This document shows, piece by piece, positions 1 through 8,060 of a stretch of 43,287 nt of DNA (position 1 is the first letter of the stretch; the number at the start of each line of letters is the position of its first letter). Source of the DNA: Paenibacillus xylanivorans. Lineage in GTDB: Bacteria; Bacillota; Bacilli; Paenibacillales; Paenibacillaceae. The notes beneath the pieces were generated by a model that was given only the letters and a program-made list of their open reading frames with translations, ran no database searches and was not told where the DNA came from. A program made the position numbers and the translations under genes. The stretch is from positions 273,803 through 317,089 of the forward strand of contig NZ_LITU01000075.1 of NCBI RefSeq assembly GCF_001280595.1, read 5' to 3'.

Positions 1-105
1 TGGGATAGTTACACCCAGTTCTTGTGCAGCTTCGATTTTCAATTGTTGCAGTGCTGAGTTTGCTTGAGGTACCACCAAGTTGTTAGAACGAGATCCTTGA
101 GCCAT
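1..105 (-). CDS. alpha/beta-type small acid-soluble spore protein (partial, C-terminus outside window)
   Basis: Only the first 35 codons are inside the window. They start MAQGSRSNNLVVPQ and continue through the conserved QLKIEAAQELGV stretch, which in this family holds the site cut by the germination protease GPR. These proteins coat and protect DNA in the dormant spore. The start is set by an AGGGAG site upstream. The frame is nearly identical to the second SASP gene at 3333-3566, so the two are paralogues. A sigma-G-like promoter lies upstream at 160-189. Confidence 0.93.
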   Translation of the reverse strand, partial: MAQGSRSNNLVVPQANSALQQLKIEAAQELGVTIP

Positions 106-159
106 ATTTAAAATCTCCCTTCAATCTGTGTCTGTAATGTAATTGCAAGCTTGCAAGAT

Positions 160-189
160 TATTATGGCTCGCGCGCTTCAGGTTATACG
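160..189 (-). promoter_or_regulatory. sigma-G-like promoter of the partial SASP gene
   Basis: Read on the minus strand there is CGTATA, 17 bases, then CATAATA. This resembles the forespore sigma-G consensus (TGMATA, 17-18, CATACTA) and sits upstream of a SASP gene, the classic sigma-G target. The match is imperfect in both boxes. A perfect 14-bp palindrome lies in the leader at 143-156. Confidence 0.45.
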
Positions 190-225
190 GAATTTTATCA
201 AATTTCTATATGGAGGTTTTTCCCA

Positions 226-423
226 ATGAGCAAAGGTTTATCGCTATGGTTTGCATTCTCTTCGATTATGTTGTTAGCGGTTACGGCCGTCATGATCTCT
301 TACTCGGGCTGGTTGGCTTCGCTGCTGTTCGTTCTCTCCGTCGCCAACATCGGCTGGGGATTCGTTATTCGCGCAAAGAAAGAACGTCGGGAAGGTCGTA
401 CCACTTCGGAAACCGCTTCTTGA
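226..423 (+). CDS. small two-helix membrane protein, YlaF-like (DUF5325)
   Basis: This 65-residue protein has two hydrophobic segments (about residues 6-26 and 29-50) followed by a basic, hydrophilic tail (RAKKERREGR), the layout of the YlaF/DUF5325 family of Firmicutes. I assign the family from overall pattern, not from a diagnostic motif. The start is the ATG preceded by GGAGG nine bases upstream; a longer in-frame extension to 151 has no ribosome site. It is monocistronic and ends just before a strong palindromic terminator. Function unknown. Confidence 0.75.
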   Translation: MSKGLSLWFAFSSIMLLAVTAVMISYSGWLASLLFVLSVANIGWGFVIRAKKERREGRTTSETAS

Positions 424-457
424 CCCTGTAAACTTTTAGGTTAGGTAGTACGAAACA

Positions 458-493
458 ATAATAAAGAGGAGCCCTAGGGCTCCTCTTTATTAT
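458..493. terminator. bidirectional terminator
   Basis: This is a perfect 36-base inverted repeat centred at 475/476 (core GAGGAGCCCTAGGGCTCCTC) flanked by A-runs on the left and T-runs on the right. It can end both the small membrane gene and trpS, which converge here. Confidence 0.9.
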
Positions 494-533
494 GTGAACA
501 ATTCATCTACTTTAGGTCACTTGCCTCGTTCTA

Positions 534-1526
534 CTACAACGTACGTCTAGGAACAAACCCCATGCGTTCTTTAACCGCATGAAGTGTTTGGGATGCCACC
601 GCTTCTGCGCGACGAGCTGAGGTTTCCAATATGTCGGCCAATTCGCCAGACTCGCGAATCTCACGATACCGTTCCTGTAGAGGTTCAATAACGGATACCA
701 CCACTTCAGCCAGTTCTTTTTTGAATGGACCATACATTTTGCCTTCATAGCGTTCCGCTACTTCTTTCAATGTCAGACCTGCGCATTCAGCGTAGATACT
801 CATCAGGTTGCTGACTTCAGGTTTGTTTGCCGGATCATATACAACTTCAGTACCGGAATCGGTAGTTGCACGGCTAATTTTTTTGCGGATCACATCTGGT
901 GGATCAAGCAAGGCAATGTAGCTGCCTGCATTGGGATTACTTTTGCTCATTTTGGAAGAAGCATCGTCCAGAGACATTACACGGGCACCCACCTGTGGAA
1001 TATAAGGGTCTGGAATCGTGAAATACTCACCATAACGGTGGTTAAAGCGTCCTGCCAGATCGCGTGTCAGTTCCAAATGCTGCTTCTGGTCCTCGCCTAC
1101 TGGAACAAGGTCAGCATTATACAGCAAAATATCAGCAGCCATTAATGAAGGATATACGAATAGTCCGGCGCCAACGGAATCTTTACCGGAGGATTTGTCC
1201 TTGAATTGAGTCATGCGTTCGAGTTCACCCATCGAAGTCAGGGTGGTCATCAACCAGCCCAATTCCGCGTGCTGGGGTACATGGGATTGGAGAAACACAT
1301 TAGATTTTGTAGGATCGATTCCTGCTGCGATAAACAATGCAGCTACCGCCTCAGACTGCTCACGCAGCGCTGCCGGCTCTTGAGCTACCGTTACAGCGTG
1401 AAGATCAACCACCATGAAGTGACATTGGTAGTCATGCTGCAATTTCACAAAGTTTTTAATTGCCCCGATGTAGTTACCTAATGTGAGCTTGCCACTTGGC
1501 TGAATTCCGGAAAGTACTGTTTTCAT
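534..1526 (-). CDS. trpS: tryptophan--tRNA ligase
   Basis: This 330-residue class I aminoacyl-tRNA synthetase charges tRNA-Trp. The HIGH-type signature appears as PSGKLTLGNYIG near residues 10-21, and the KMSKS loop is intact at 192-196. Length is typical of bacterial TrpRS. The ATG follows a GGGAGGCG site. Upstream on the same strand lies a tryptophan T-box leader (about 1626-1900), so expression should rise when uncharged tRNA-Trp accumulates. The gene is monocistronic and ends near the palindromic terminator at 458-493. Confidence 0.98.
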   Translation of the reverse strand: MKTVLSGIQPSGKLTLGNYIGAIKNFVKLQHDYQCHFMVVDLHAVTVAQEPAALREQSEAVAALFIAAGIDPTKSNVFLQSHVPQHAELGWLMTTLTSMGELERMTQFKDKSSGKDSVGAGLFVYPSLMAADILLYNADLVPVGEDQKQHLELTRDLAGRFNHRYGEYFTIPDPYIPQVGARVMSLDDASSKMSKSNPNAGSYIALLDPPDVIRKKISRATTDSGTEVVYDPANKPEVSNLMSIYAECAGLTLKEVAERYEGKMYGPFKKELAEVVVSVIEPLQERYREIRESGELADILETSARRAEAVASQTLHAVKERMGFVPRRTL

Positions 1527-1625
1527 TTCACATAACGCCTCCCTGTGTCTAGTTATGGATGACCAAATGGGAATATTTCTAAACCTTTGGTGGCCATCCA
1601 GCTGTTCTTCCTATTCTCAGCGGAC

Positions 1626-1900
1626 GCAAAAAGACCCACATCCGCAAGGGACGTGAGACCGTGGTGCCACCCTTATTCGCATTTCTCCATTCCTCTAGAC
1701 CTGATTAGATCATTTAGAAGAAATGCCTTCATTTCTCCGTAACGTGGAGGATACGTCCGATTCTACTAAGGATAGTCCAAGATCAGACTGCGCCTGTTCA
1801 AGCCAGCACTCAAGGGTCCATTCGGCAAAGAGTTCACACCGGTTCACATCACCCACCGGCTTTCTGTAGAGAGTCCTCTTGACTTACTTGTCCCTGTCAT
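1626..1900 (-). promoter_or_regulatory. T-box riboswitch (tryptophan) upstream of trpS
   Basis: Read leftwards the leader begins with GACAGGGACAAGTA (the stem I base and AGTA motif), and carries a specifier loop in which GAA is followed by TGG (complement of 1818-1820) and A. TGG is the Trp codon. The conserved T-box sequence AGGGTGGCACCACGG lies at 1658-1673 and is followed directly by an intrinsic terminator. The antiterminator TGGC would pair with a GCCA tRNA end. The tRNA-Trp at 42477-42550 has anticodon CCA and discriminator G, which fits both contacts. Confidence 0.96.
1628..1657 (-). terminator. T-box regulatory terminator
   Basis: On the minus strand CTCACGTCC, loop CTTGC, GGATGTGGG and then TCTTTTT. 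The left arm starts just after the T-box sequence, so terminator and antiterminator folds are mutually exclusive. Confidence 0.88.
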
Positions 1901-2157
1901 CGTTTTAATTATCATTCGTTGGATATAACACAGCTTTCAGAATTCCATCTTAATGCGTCGAGAGCAGAATGTCAAAATGGAAAGAGCTTTTTTTACCCAC
2001 CACGCCGAAATCTGTTATGATGGAATTGCTTATCCTGATCACCAGCATTCATTCGGAATGCTAATCGGTAGGTGGCATGTACACAATGACACGCCTGCAA
2101 TGGCAGAAATGAATAGCCTTTTGCAGACAGATTTCAAGTGGGAAAAGGAGCATCGAT

Positions 2158-3132
2158 ATGAAACAAGTGACCAAAGGCCAATGGAATGGTTACGACACGT
2201 ATATCCTACATAGCCGTGAATTGGAGATTACCCTGCTACCGCGTCTTGGAAACAATATTATTTCGATTCGCGATCTCGTGCAGGGCCGCGATGTCGTTCG
2301 CAGTCCGGAAGAAGATGAACTTGCTTTTTATTTGCAGAAGCCGTATCACTTCGGCGTTCCGCTTCTTGTTCCACCAGGCCGCATTCATCGAGGAAAATTC
2401 GAATATGAGGGAGTCCATTACCAATTCGATCAGAATACGGCCAATGACAACCATATTCACGGCCTCCACCGCAACCAGTCCTGGTGTGTCAGCGACATCG
2501 AAGAAGATGAAGACGGTTGTGCAATTACAACGGAATTATTGACTGAAAATGAAGAACATTGGATGGCTCAGTTTCCGATTCCTCTGAAGCTTGAGATGAC
2601 GTTCAGACTGCAAAACGCTGTGTTAAGCCAGCGTCTGCGCGTAACCAATCTGAGCTCCACTCCTGCTCCTTTTGGAATGGGATATCATACATGGTTTCTG
2701 CTTGACGGCAAACCTGCCGAATGGACACTTCAACTTCCTGTTTCCGGAATTTACGCTCAGAATGAAGAACAACTTCCCACAGGAGAGATTGAATCTCTCG
2801 GTGAATGGTCTGCTTTGAACGAAGGCATGAACATGCAGGGACGAAACTGGGATACTATTCTGAAAGCCGTCGAAGGACAATCAGCGGTAGCACACTTGCG
2901 CAGGCAGGATGGTTATATGTTGAAATATTCAGCGGATGAAGCATTTTTCAAACATTGGGTCCTCTTCACAAAGGGCGAATCCGATCAATTTCTGTGCATT
3001 GAACCCTACACCTGGCTTCCTGATGCACCCAATTTGCATTTAACAGACGAGCAAACGGGACTGATACGTCTGGAACCTGAACAGCCCGTTGAGCTTTTTA
3101 CACGTATCGAGATTGTTCCGCCAACCGAGTAG
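2158..3132 (+). CDS. aldose 1-epimerase family protein (galactose mutarotase-like)
   Basis: This 324-residue protein of the aldose 1-epimerase superfamily interconverts sugar anomers or acts on a related sugar substrate. The N-terminal pattern LPRLGNNIISI..., the FGVPLLVPPGRI segment, the HIHG motif near residue 102 and the late glutamate region IEPYTWLPDAPN match this beta-sandwich fold, in which histidines and a glutamate act as acid/base. The ATG follows AAAGGAG. It stands alone between the T-box and a terminator, so no pathway can be read from the neighbours. The exact sugar is unknown. Confidence 0.87.
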   Translation: MKQVTKGQWNGYDTYILHSRELEITLLPRLGNNIISIRDLVQGRDVVRSPEEDELAFYLQKPYHFGVPLLVPPGRIHRGKFEYEGVHYQFDQNTANDNHIHGLHRNQSWCVSDIEEDEDGCAITTELLTENEEHWMAQFPIPLKLEMTFRLQNAVLSQRLRVTNLSSTPAPFGMGYHTWFLLDGKPAEWTLQLPVSGIYAQNEEQLPTGEIESLGEWSALNEGMNMQGRNWDTILKAVEGQSAVAHLRRQDGYMLKYSADEAFFKHWVLFTKGESDQFLCIEPYTWLPDAPNLHLTDEQTGLIRLEPEQPVELFTRIEIVPPTE

Positions 3133-3195
3133 TAATCTTGTACTCTCAAGGTCCTTCTATGGGACATAGCCCCTATATTTACCTTTTATTTGCGT

Positions 3196-3223
3196 AGCCG
3201 ATCCATACTGGGTCGGCTTTTTT
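3196..3223 (+). terminator. terminator of the aldose epimerase gene
   Basis: AGCCGATCC, loop ATACT, GGGTCGGCT with one G-U pair, then six T. Confidence 0.88.
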
Positions 3224-3272
3224 CATGTAATATCTCATCTCTTTTATCCAAATTATACCTTACGCCATATCA

Positions 3273-3302
3273 TGCATATTTCCTCATTCTCTAACCATAC
3301 TA
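3273..3302 (+). promoter_or_regulatory. sigma-G promoter of SASP gene
   Basis: TGCATA, a spacer of exactly 17 bases, then CATACTA. Both boxes match the forespore sigma-G consensus fully, and the gene downstream is an SASP, so late forespore expression is expected. Confidence 0.85.
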
Positions 3303-3332
3303 ACATCACCAAGCCATAAGGAGGTGACACAC

Positions 3333-3566
3333 ATGTACGGAGGTCAAAACCAAGGTAGCGGAAGCCGCTCCAACAATCTGGTTGTTCCTCAAGCAACGGC
3401 AGCTTTGCAACAATTGAAAATTGAAGCTGCACAAGAGCTGGGTGTAACAATTCCCCAAGACGGTTACTACGGTAACTACACTTCCCGTGAGACAGGTTCT
3501 CTGGGTGGTTACATCACTAAACGTCTGGTCCAAATCGCTGAGCAACAATTATCGGGTCGTTCGTAA
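3333..3566 (+). CDS. alpha/beta-type small acid-soluble spore protein
   Basis: This 77-residue DNA-binding spore coat protein of the chromosome carries the two family signatures: the N-terminal KIEAAQELGV block containing the GPR cleavage site, and the C-terminal GGYITKRLVQIAEQQL helix. The ATG is chosen because AGGAGG lies eight bases before it; a GTG nine bases upstream overlaps that site and cannot be the start. A perfect sigma-G promoter precedes it. The paralogue at 1-105 shares most of the first 35 residues. Confidence 0.96.
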   Translation: MYGGQNQGSGSRSNNLVVPQATAALQQLKIEAAQELGVTIPQDGYYGNYTSRETGSLGGYITKRLVQIAEQQLSGRS

Positions 3567-3597
3567 GCTCGTAATTCGCGCTCGTATATGCAACAAC

Positions 3598-3627
3598 AAA
3601 AAGCGGCCTTCCTCGGAAGTGCCGCTT
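3598..3627. terminator. bidirectional terminator
   Basis: AAGCGGC / GCCGCTT outer stem with inner CTTCC / GGAAG. The A-run at 3598-3602 gives a U-tract for minus-strand transcripts, so it mainly serves the gene at 3647-4060; it also ends the SASP gene. Confidence 0.85.
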
Positions 3628-3646
3628 TCCTGTGTGCTCATCACAA

Positions 3647-4060
3647 TTAAGAAGTCGACTCCATGCCTGAATCCATGTATGTATTGGTTCTAGGATAACG
3701 AATCATCAGGTTCGCCATATTATAGTTGGACTCCATTGTGGCATCAACTAAAATCATGCCTTGTCTTACTGTAAAGTCATATGCAATTTCTCCATGAGTC
3801 CAATTGCGCTTGAACTTTAAAGTCTCCAGTGCCATTGCACGGAAAGAAGAGCGCTGGGTTTCGTTTAATCCACCGTCCTCCACTTCCATTTGTCCATCAC
3901 GTCCAGTTATCGGATTATGTCGAATACCAAACTTTCCAATAACATTATTTCGTATTTGCACAAAAACTACACCTGAATCTAAACCTGATAATTCATAATC
4001 AAGCTCTTTGAACACCAGATCCAACTGTCGTGCTAATGAAAGCTGGTCAATTTTTACCAT
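3647..4060 (-). CDS. hypothetical protein, 137 residues
   Basis: I do not recognise this family. The protein is soluble-looking, with no signal peptide or membrane segment, no cysteine, and a run of alternating hydrophobic residues in the middle and C-terminal half suggesting beta strands. The start is well supported by AAAGGAGG seven bases before the ATG. The striking part is the promoter at 4111-4139: near-consensus sigma-A boxes with a 20-bp near-palindrome filling the spacer, which implies control by a dimeric repressor. It is monocistronic with its own terminator. Confidence 0.85.
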   Translation of the reverse strand: MVKIDQLSLARQLDLVFKELDYELSGLDSGVVFVQIRNNVIGKFGIRHNPITGRDGQMEVEDGGLNETQRSSFRAMALETLKFKRNWTHGEIAYDFTVRQGMILVDATMESNYNMANLMIRYPRTNTYMDSGMESTS

Positions 4061-4110
4061 AACGCTCCTCCTTTATGCACTTCATCCTACAAAACAAGGA
4101 CTTACGACTC

Positions 4111-4139
4111 ATTATATGACAACATATGTGGTCATTCAA
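4111..4139 (-). promoter_or_regulatory. sigma-A promoter with dyad operator in the spacer
   Basis: On the minus strand TTGAAT, 17 bases, TATAAT. The bases 4116-4135 form a near-perfect palindrome (ATGAC-A-ACATATGT-G-GTCAT, 18 of 20 symmetric) lying between the two boxes and touching both. A bound dimer would block RNA polymerase. Confidence 0.72.
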
Positions 4140-4333
4140 CAAAGACAAACAAACTTGGGTAAATATAACTATAATTTGCACAATTAATTGCCATTTTGCG
4201 TCCTTCAAGCGAGTTATTTCTCTCAATTGCGACAAATTATTTAGCGGGAGCCCAACGTTAAGAAGTACAAAAAAAGACTACAAACCCGTGTGTGTTTACA
4301 CAGGATTGCAGCCCCATTACATATATAGGAACA

Positions 4334-6133
4334 CTATTTTGTGGATTCTGTCATTTCAAGAAATTGTTCAATATCGGCAATGACCAGGTTCGCTGCATTT
4401 TGCCAGAAATCAGGTTGTGTGAGATCCGTACCCAGATGTTTCTGAGCCAGTTCTTCTACCGTCATTCGGCCCGTATCCCGCAGCAAATCATCGTATTTAT
4501 CGGCAAATGCGGTGCCTTCCTCCTGAGCTCTGGCGTAAATGCCTGCACTGAACATATATCCGAACGTATACGGGAAATTGTAGAATGGCACACCTGTCAG
4601 ATAGAAATGAAGCTTGGATGCCCAGAAATGCGGATGATCGGATGCAAGTGCACCACAGAACGCTTCCTGCTGTGCTTCCACCATGAGCTTGGACAACTCA
4701 TCTGCATTCACCAAACCTTTTTTGCGCTGCTCGTAGAACCGATTCTCGAACAGGAAACGAGCATGAATATTCATGAAGAACGCAACGCTTCGTTGAATCT
4801 TGTCTTCAAGCAGAGCGAGCTTCTCTTGCTCATCCGTTGCTGACTGAACCAGGGCATCCGCTACAATCAGTTCGGCAAAGGTAGAAGCTGTCTCCGCCAC
4901 ATTCATGGCGTAGCGTTGATTCAAGGCAGGCAGTTCTTCCATAATGTGCTGATGATATCCGTGACCGAGTTCATGGGCAAGTGTCGACACATTCGACGGC
5001 GTCCCAGAGAAAGTCATGAAAATACGTGTTGCTTTGCTGAGTGGCAATGAAGTACAGAATCCCCCTGGACGCTTGCCAGGACGGTCTTCCGCTTCAATCC
5101 AGCGTTTCTCAAACGCCATCTCTGCAAATTTGGAAAGTTTGGGACTAAACTTGGCGAATTGATCCACAATATTGATAGCAGCCTCATCATAGGTGATCTT
5201 TCCACCCGACTTGCCTACTGGTGCATCAACGTCACTCCAGCTGAGTTTCTCTACACCAAGCAGTTTCGCTTTGCGCTCCAAATATTGAACCAAAGCAGGT
5301 TTGGCACCGTTAATTACGCTCCACATCGTATCGAGCGTCTGACGCGACATCCGGTTAATCGCCAAAGGTTCCTTGAGAATGTCATCCCAACCGCGCTTCT
5401 CATACAATTTGAGACGGAAGCCGGCGAGATGATTCAATGTATCTGCGCAGAAGTCTTCGACATCAGTCCAGGCCTGTTCCCAGTTAGCGAATACGGTCTC
5501 GCGTACATTCCGGTCACTATCGCTCAGTTTATTGGCAGCCTGGCCTGCAGAAAGCATAACCGTCTCACCATTTTGTTCAAATGGAATGTTAACCTTGCTT
5601 ACAATGGTGTTATAGAATTTGCCCCACCCATGGTAACCATCTACGCCGAGATCAAGTGCAAGACCTTCAAGCTCAGGAGACAGCTTCTCACGAGCTTGCG
5701 TGCGGCTCTCATTCAATGCAAAGGCAAGTGGCTGAACATCCTCCCGGGCAATCCATGCTTTCCATACAGAGTCTGTTGTCTCACTAAGCGTATTATCGAA
5801 TTGAGACTTGGTACTGTTCAACATCGCGCTAAGAGAACTAATGGTTCCCTGAAGCTGAACTGCCTTTTTATCATTTTGGTTTTGTGAAGAAAGACAGGAG
5901 ACAAATGCGGACCCTTCCGAGATTCGTACATAACAGCTTTGCAGCAGTTCCAGGATGGGATCGAACGCATTCGTTTCTTCCAGCGACTTGGGTGCAGGTG
6001 TTTCTTTCAAAAGAGCTTGCAGCTGGCGTACATCCTGCTCCAGCTCAATCAAATAAGCAGCGAACGACTCGGAGGCAGAACCTCCACTAAAAATAGACTC
6101 CAGATCCCAGACGGGTTGTAATGGTGTTTTCAT
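4334..6133 (-). CDS. pepF: M3 family oligoendopeptidase (PepF-type)
   Basis: This 599-residue cytosolic zinc metallopeptidase cuts short peptides. The zinc site is visible as HELGH at residues 387-391 (His387, Glu388, His391), and the third ligand is probably the Glu in NVAETASTFAE about 25 residues later. The conserved C-terminal region (FPYTFGYMFSAGIYA) is also present. Length matches M3B enzymes of Firmicutes. The ATG is preceded by GAGAGAGGTG at ten bases. Monocistronic; no strong terminator is evident, only a weak hairpin with a distant U-run near 4262-4305. Confidence 0.95.
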   Translation of the reverse strand: MKTPLQPVWDLESIFSGGSASESFAAYLIELEQDVRQLQALLKETPAPKSLEETNAFDPILELLQSCYVRISEGSAFVSCLSSQNQNDKKAVQLQGTISSLSAMLNSTKSQFDNTLSETTDSVWKAWIAREDVQPLAFALNESRTQAREKLSPELEGLALDLGVDGYHGWGKFYNTIVSKVNIPFEQNGETVMLSAGQAANKLSDSDRNVRETVFANWEQAWTDVEDFCADTLNHLAGFRLKLYEKRGWDDILKEPLAINRMSRQTLDTMWSVINGAKPALVQYLERKAKLLGVEKLSWSDVDAPVGKSGGKITYDEAAINIVDQFAKFSPKLSKFAEMAFEKRWIEAEDRPGKRPGGFCTSLPLSKATRIFMTFSGTPSNVSTLAHELGHGYHQHIMEELPALNQRYAMNVAETASTFAELIVADALVQSATDEQEKLALLEDKIQRSVAFFMNIHARFLFENRFYEQRKKGLVNADELSKLMVEAQQEAFCGALASDHPHFWASKLHFYLTGVPFYNFPYTFGYMFSAGIYARAQEEGTAFADKYDDLLRDTGRMTVEELAQKHLGTDLTQPDFWQNAANLVIADIEQFLEMTESTK

Positions 6134-6251
6134 TTAAATAAGGCACCTCTCTCAGTAGAATGGATAATTAACCTTGAATTAGAACTGGTTTTATAAGCGC
6201 TATATCTCTATACTAGAGAAATAGTTTAAGCTATTTTCAGGAGGTCATCGT

Positions 6252-6422
6252 ATGAAACCTTTACAAGTCTCGGCTGACACAGCCGTCAAATTAGCAGAAT
6301 CTCTGGGTGTTCCCCTCGAACATCTGATGCATATGCCCCAGCATATCTTAATGCAGAAAATCGCCGAACTAGCCAAAGAAGAAGCGGCTAAACCTGCCTC
6401 TACGGAAGGCGAGCAAGAATGA
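6252..6422 (+). CDS. yycC: YycC family small protein
   Basis: This 56-residue protein opens MKPLQVSADTAVKLAESLG and contains PLEHLMHMPQHILMQKIAEL, the diagnostic stretch of the YycC family of Firmicutes, whose function is not known. It was too short for ordinary gene tracks. AGGAGGT lies six bases before the ATG. Its stop codon overlaps the start of the next gene (ATGA), so the two are translationally coupled. Confidence 0.9.
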   Translation: MKPLQVSADTAVKLAESLGVPLEHLMHMPQHILMQKIAELAKEEAAKPASTEGEQE

Positions 6423-6652
6423 TTCCCTTTGAGAACAGCTGGCCTTACGATATTGTAATGGGGGACATTTATGTACAGCAATGTCCGTACTGCCATGCGA
6501 ACAATGTACTGCTGCCGCTCAAACCGAAGGAGCTTGTACTCATTCGTGAAGGCAAAAAGAAATTGCTGGTCTTTCCTTGTTGTAATACCAGTATGACTGT
6601 GATCGACAACGATAGTGATTACCTGCTATCCAGTCGTCCTGTCCGCAATTAG
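6419..6652 (+). CDS. small Cys-rich (zinc-ribbon-like) hypothetical protein
   Basis: This 77-residue protein carries CPYCH near residue 23 and a second cysteine pair, FPCCNTS, about 31 residues later, an arrangement that could bind zinc with four cysteines (plus a histidine). I do not recognise the family. The ATG overlaps the stop of yycC by ATGA, and no separate ribosome site is needed, so it is probably translated by re-initiation. The pair forms a two-gene operon, convergent with the DUF2225 gene. A metal- or nucleic-acid-binding role is only an inference from the cysteines. Confidence 0.8.
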   Translation: MIPFENSWPYDIVMGDIYVQQCPYCHANNVLLPLKPKELVLIREGKKKLLVFPCCNTSMTVIDNDSDYLLSSRPVRN

Positions 6653-6669
6653 AGAACAACCGTCACTTA

Positions 6670-7410
6670 TCAAATGGGGCTGCGTTTCGCAGCCTCTTTG
6701 TCTGCTTCAATCATCTCAGCAGGTAACTCCATTTTGCCCGAAATCATCTGTTCCCGCAGCAATGCCCACTGCTCCCGTGAAGCACGAATCATGGCAGCAT
6801 CGGTAATGCGCTTGTCATGAATAACTCGACCGAACCATTTTACAGCCTCATGGAATCGACCTACCCTGCGGTTCAACTCCCCCAGCAGATACAGCAGCTT
6901 GGCTTCATTACCGCCAGTACCCTCCCGTTCAAAAACCTTTACATAAGCTTCAAGGCTAAATTCGAGAAAACGGTTTTCCTGGGTATGATCCTCCATATAC
7001 CGATACAGCCAGGCAATATGCTGCAGCAGACCAGCGATGACACGATCTTTCTCCTGAATAACTTGAGCACACAGCAATCCAAGCTTGTATGAATCCATCG
7101 CCTGTTCAAGTGTTCGCGCTCCGCTATAGTCTCGTTTCACCCAACGATTGCCGATCTGCTCCTTGAAATCCTTGCGCTGTTTATCGTTTAATTGTTCCGT
7201 CGAATTCTCCGTCGAAGCGAATCCACACTCCGGACAAATTCGTACAACATAGAAATCCGGATTCTCCCGCTTGTAGTAAGCGCAAAAATCAGAATCCGTC
7301 CGGTATGGCCGTTTCAAGCTTGGTCTTACACGTGAGGTGTCATACTCGGTCTCGCAATAATGACATTTCACCTTTACCTTATACAGAGGCTCTAATTCCA
7401 CTCCGTCCAT
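6670..7410 (-). CDS. DUF2225 domain protein
   Basis: This protein of 246 residues has two N-terminal cysteine pairs (CHYC near residues 16-19 and CPEC near 59-62) that probably bind zinc, followed by a helical region resembling TPR repeats, the normal DUF2225 layout. Function is not established. The ATG at 7410 sits only one base from GGGAGAGGG; the in-frame GTG three codons later (MELEPLYK...) has better spacing and may be the true start. It follows the globin gene by 27 bases on the same strand, so the two are probably cotranscribed. Confidence 0.88.
   Translation of the reverse strand: MDGVELEPLYKVKVKCHYCETEYDTSRVRPSLKRPYRTDSDFCAYYKRENPDFYVVRICPECGFASTENSTEQLNDKQRKDFKEQIGNRWVKRDYSGARTLEQAMDSYKLGLLCAQVIQEKDRVIAGLLQHIAWLYRYMEDHTQENRFLEFSLEAYVKVFEREGTGGNEAKLLYLLGELNRRVGRFHEAVKWFGRVIHDKRITDAAMIRASREQWALLREQMISGKMELPAEMIEADKEAAKRSPI
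6676..6700 (+). terminator. terminator within the convergent gene end
   Basis: GGCTGCG, loop TTT, CGCAGCC followed by TCTTTGTCT. The hairpin lies inside the last codons of the minus-strand DUF2225 gene, so the two convergent genes share it. Confidence 0.55.
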
Positions 7411-7437
7411 CCCTCTCCCATATGCGTGTAATCGGAA

Positions 7438-7815
7438 CTAAGGTGTATTCACAAAATGATGTGCTGGCCCCGACAATCGCTGCAGGACGAAAGAATGCAA
7501 CGGCTCTTCCACACCGACTTGTGTCAACGCCTGATCCATACATGCGAGCCAAGCTTCTGCCCGTTCAACCGTTACTTCAAAATGCATATGGCGGGCACGC
7601 ATCATCGGATGACCAAAAGCCTCGGAAAACAATGCAGGTCCACCGAAGAACTGAGACAAAAACATGTATTGCTTGTCGATTACCGGCTGAATATCCTCCG
7701 GAAAAAGAGGTGCCAGCTTCTCATTTTGCTGAACAATCGGATAAAAAGCTTCAACCAATGCGCGAACGCCTGCCTCCCCACCGAGATTGTCGTAGATGCT
7801 CAAACTAGGATTCAT
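7438..7815 (-). CDS. group II truncated haemoglobin (YjbI/GlbO type)
   Basis: This 125-residue 2-on-2 globin binds haem and oxygen or NO. The opening SIYDNLGGEAGVRALVEAFY (Tyr of the B helix), GHPMMRARHMHF with the proximal His, and AEAWLACMDQAL with the Trp at G8 are the group II hallmarks. The ATG follows AAAGGAGGGG. It leads an operon with the DUF2225 gene. In Bacillus the homologue yjbI lies near the NAD kinase gene yjbN; here nadK is about 2 kb away, an echo of that neighbourhood. Confidence 0.93.
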   Translation of the reverse strand: MNPSLSIYDNLGGEAGVRALVEAFYPIVQQNEKLAPLFPEDIQPVIDKQYMFLSQFFGGPALFSEAFGHPMMRARHMHFEVTVERAEAWLACMDQALTQVGVEEPLHSFVLQRLSGPAHHFVNTP

Positions 7816-8017
7816 TCCGCTTTCCCCTCCTTTCAGGTGTCGAATTTTGACATATATTACACTCCCATGCTTAATTATGAAAGGAGATTGAAGAACAAGG
7901 CCACGAACACCTTTATCTTCATTCTATCAAAAAAATCCCAAAAGTCCTATATAACATGTAAGGGTTATGGTCCCACATCACCATGACTCGTACAGGTCTA
8001 ACTTGTACTGAAGGCAC

Positions 8018-8047
8018 AAAAAAAGCGCCAAACGTAAGGTTTGGCGC
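8018..8047 (-). terminator. terminator of a small minus-strand transcript
   Basis: GCGCCAAAC / GTTTGGCGC perfect nine-pair stem with a five-base loop; on the minus strand it is followed by seven U. The only candidate gene it can serve is the 31-codon frame at 8061-8156, 13 bases upstream. Confidence 0.88.
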
Positions 8048-8060
8048 ACCAGATATTTCA

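Noticed and set aside
1953..2213. 86-codon frame before the aldose epimerase
   Set aside because: No ribosome site, overlaps the start of the real gene in another frame and resembles no family.
4262..4310. Weak hairpin with a distant U-run after pepF
   Set aside because: The stem has seven pairs and the U-run begins some ten bases later, so I did not call it a terminator.
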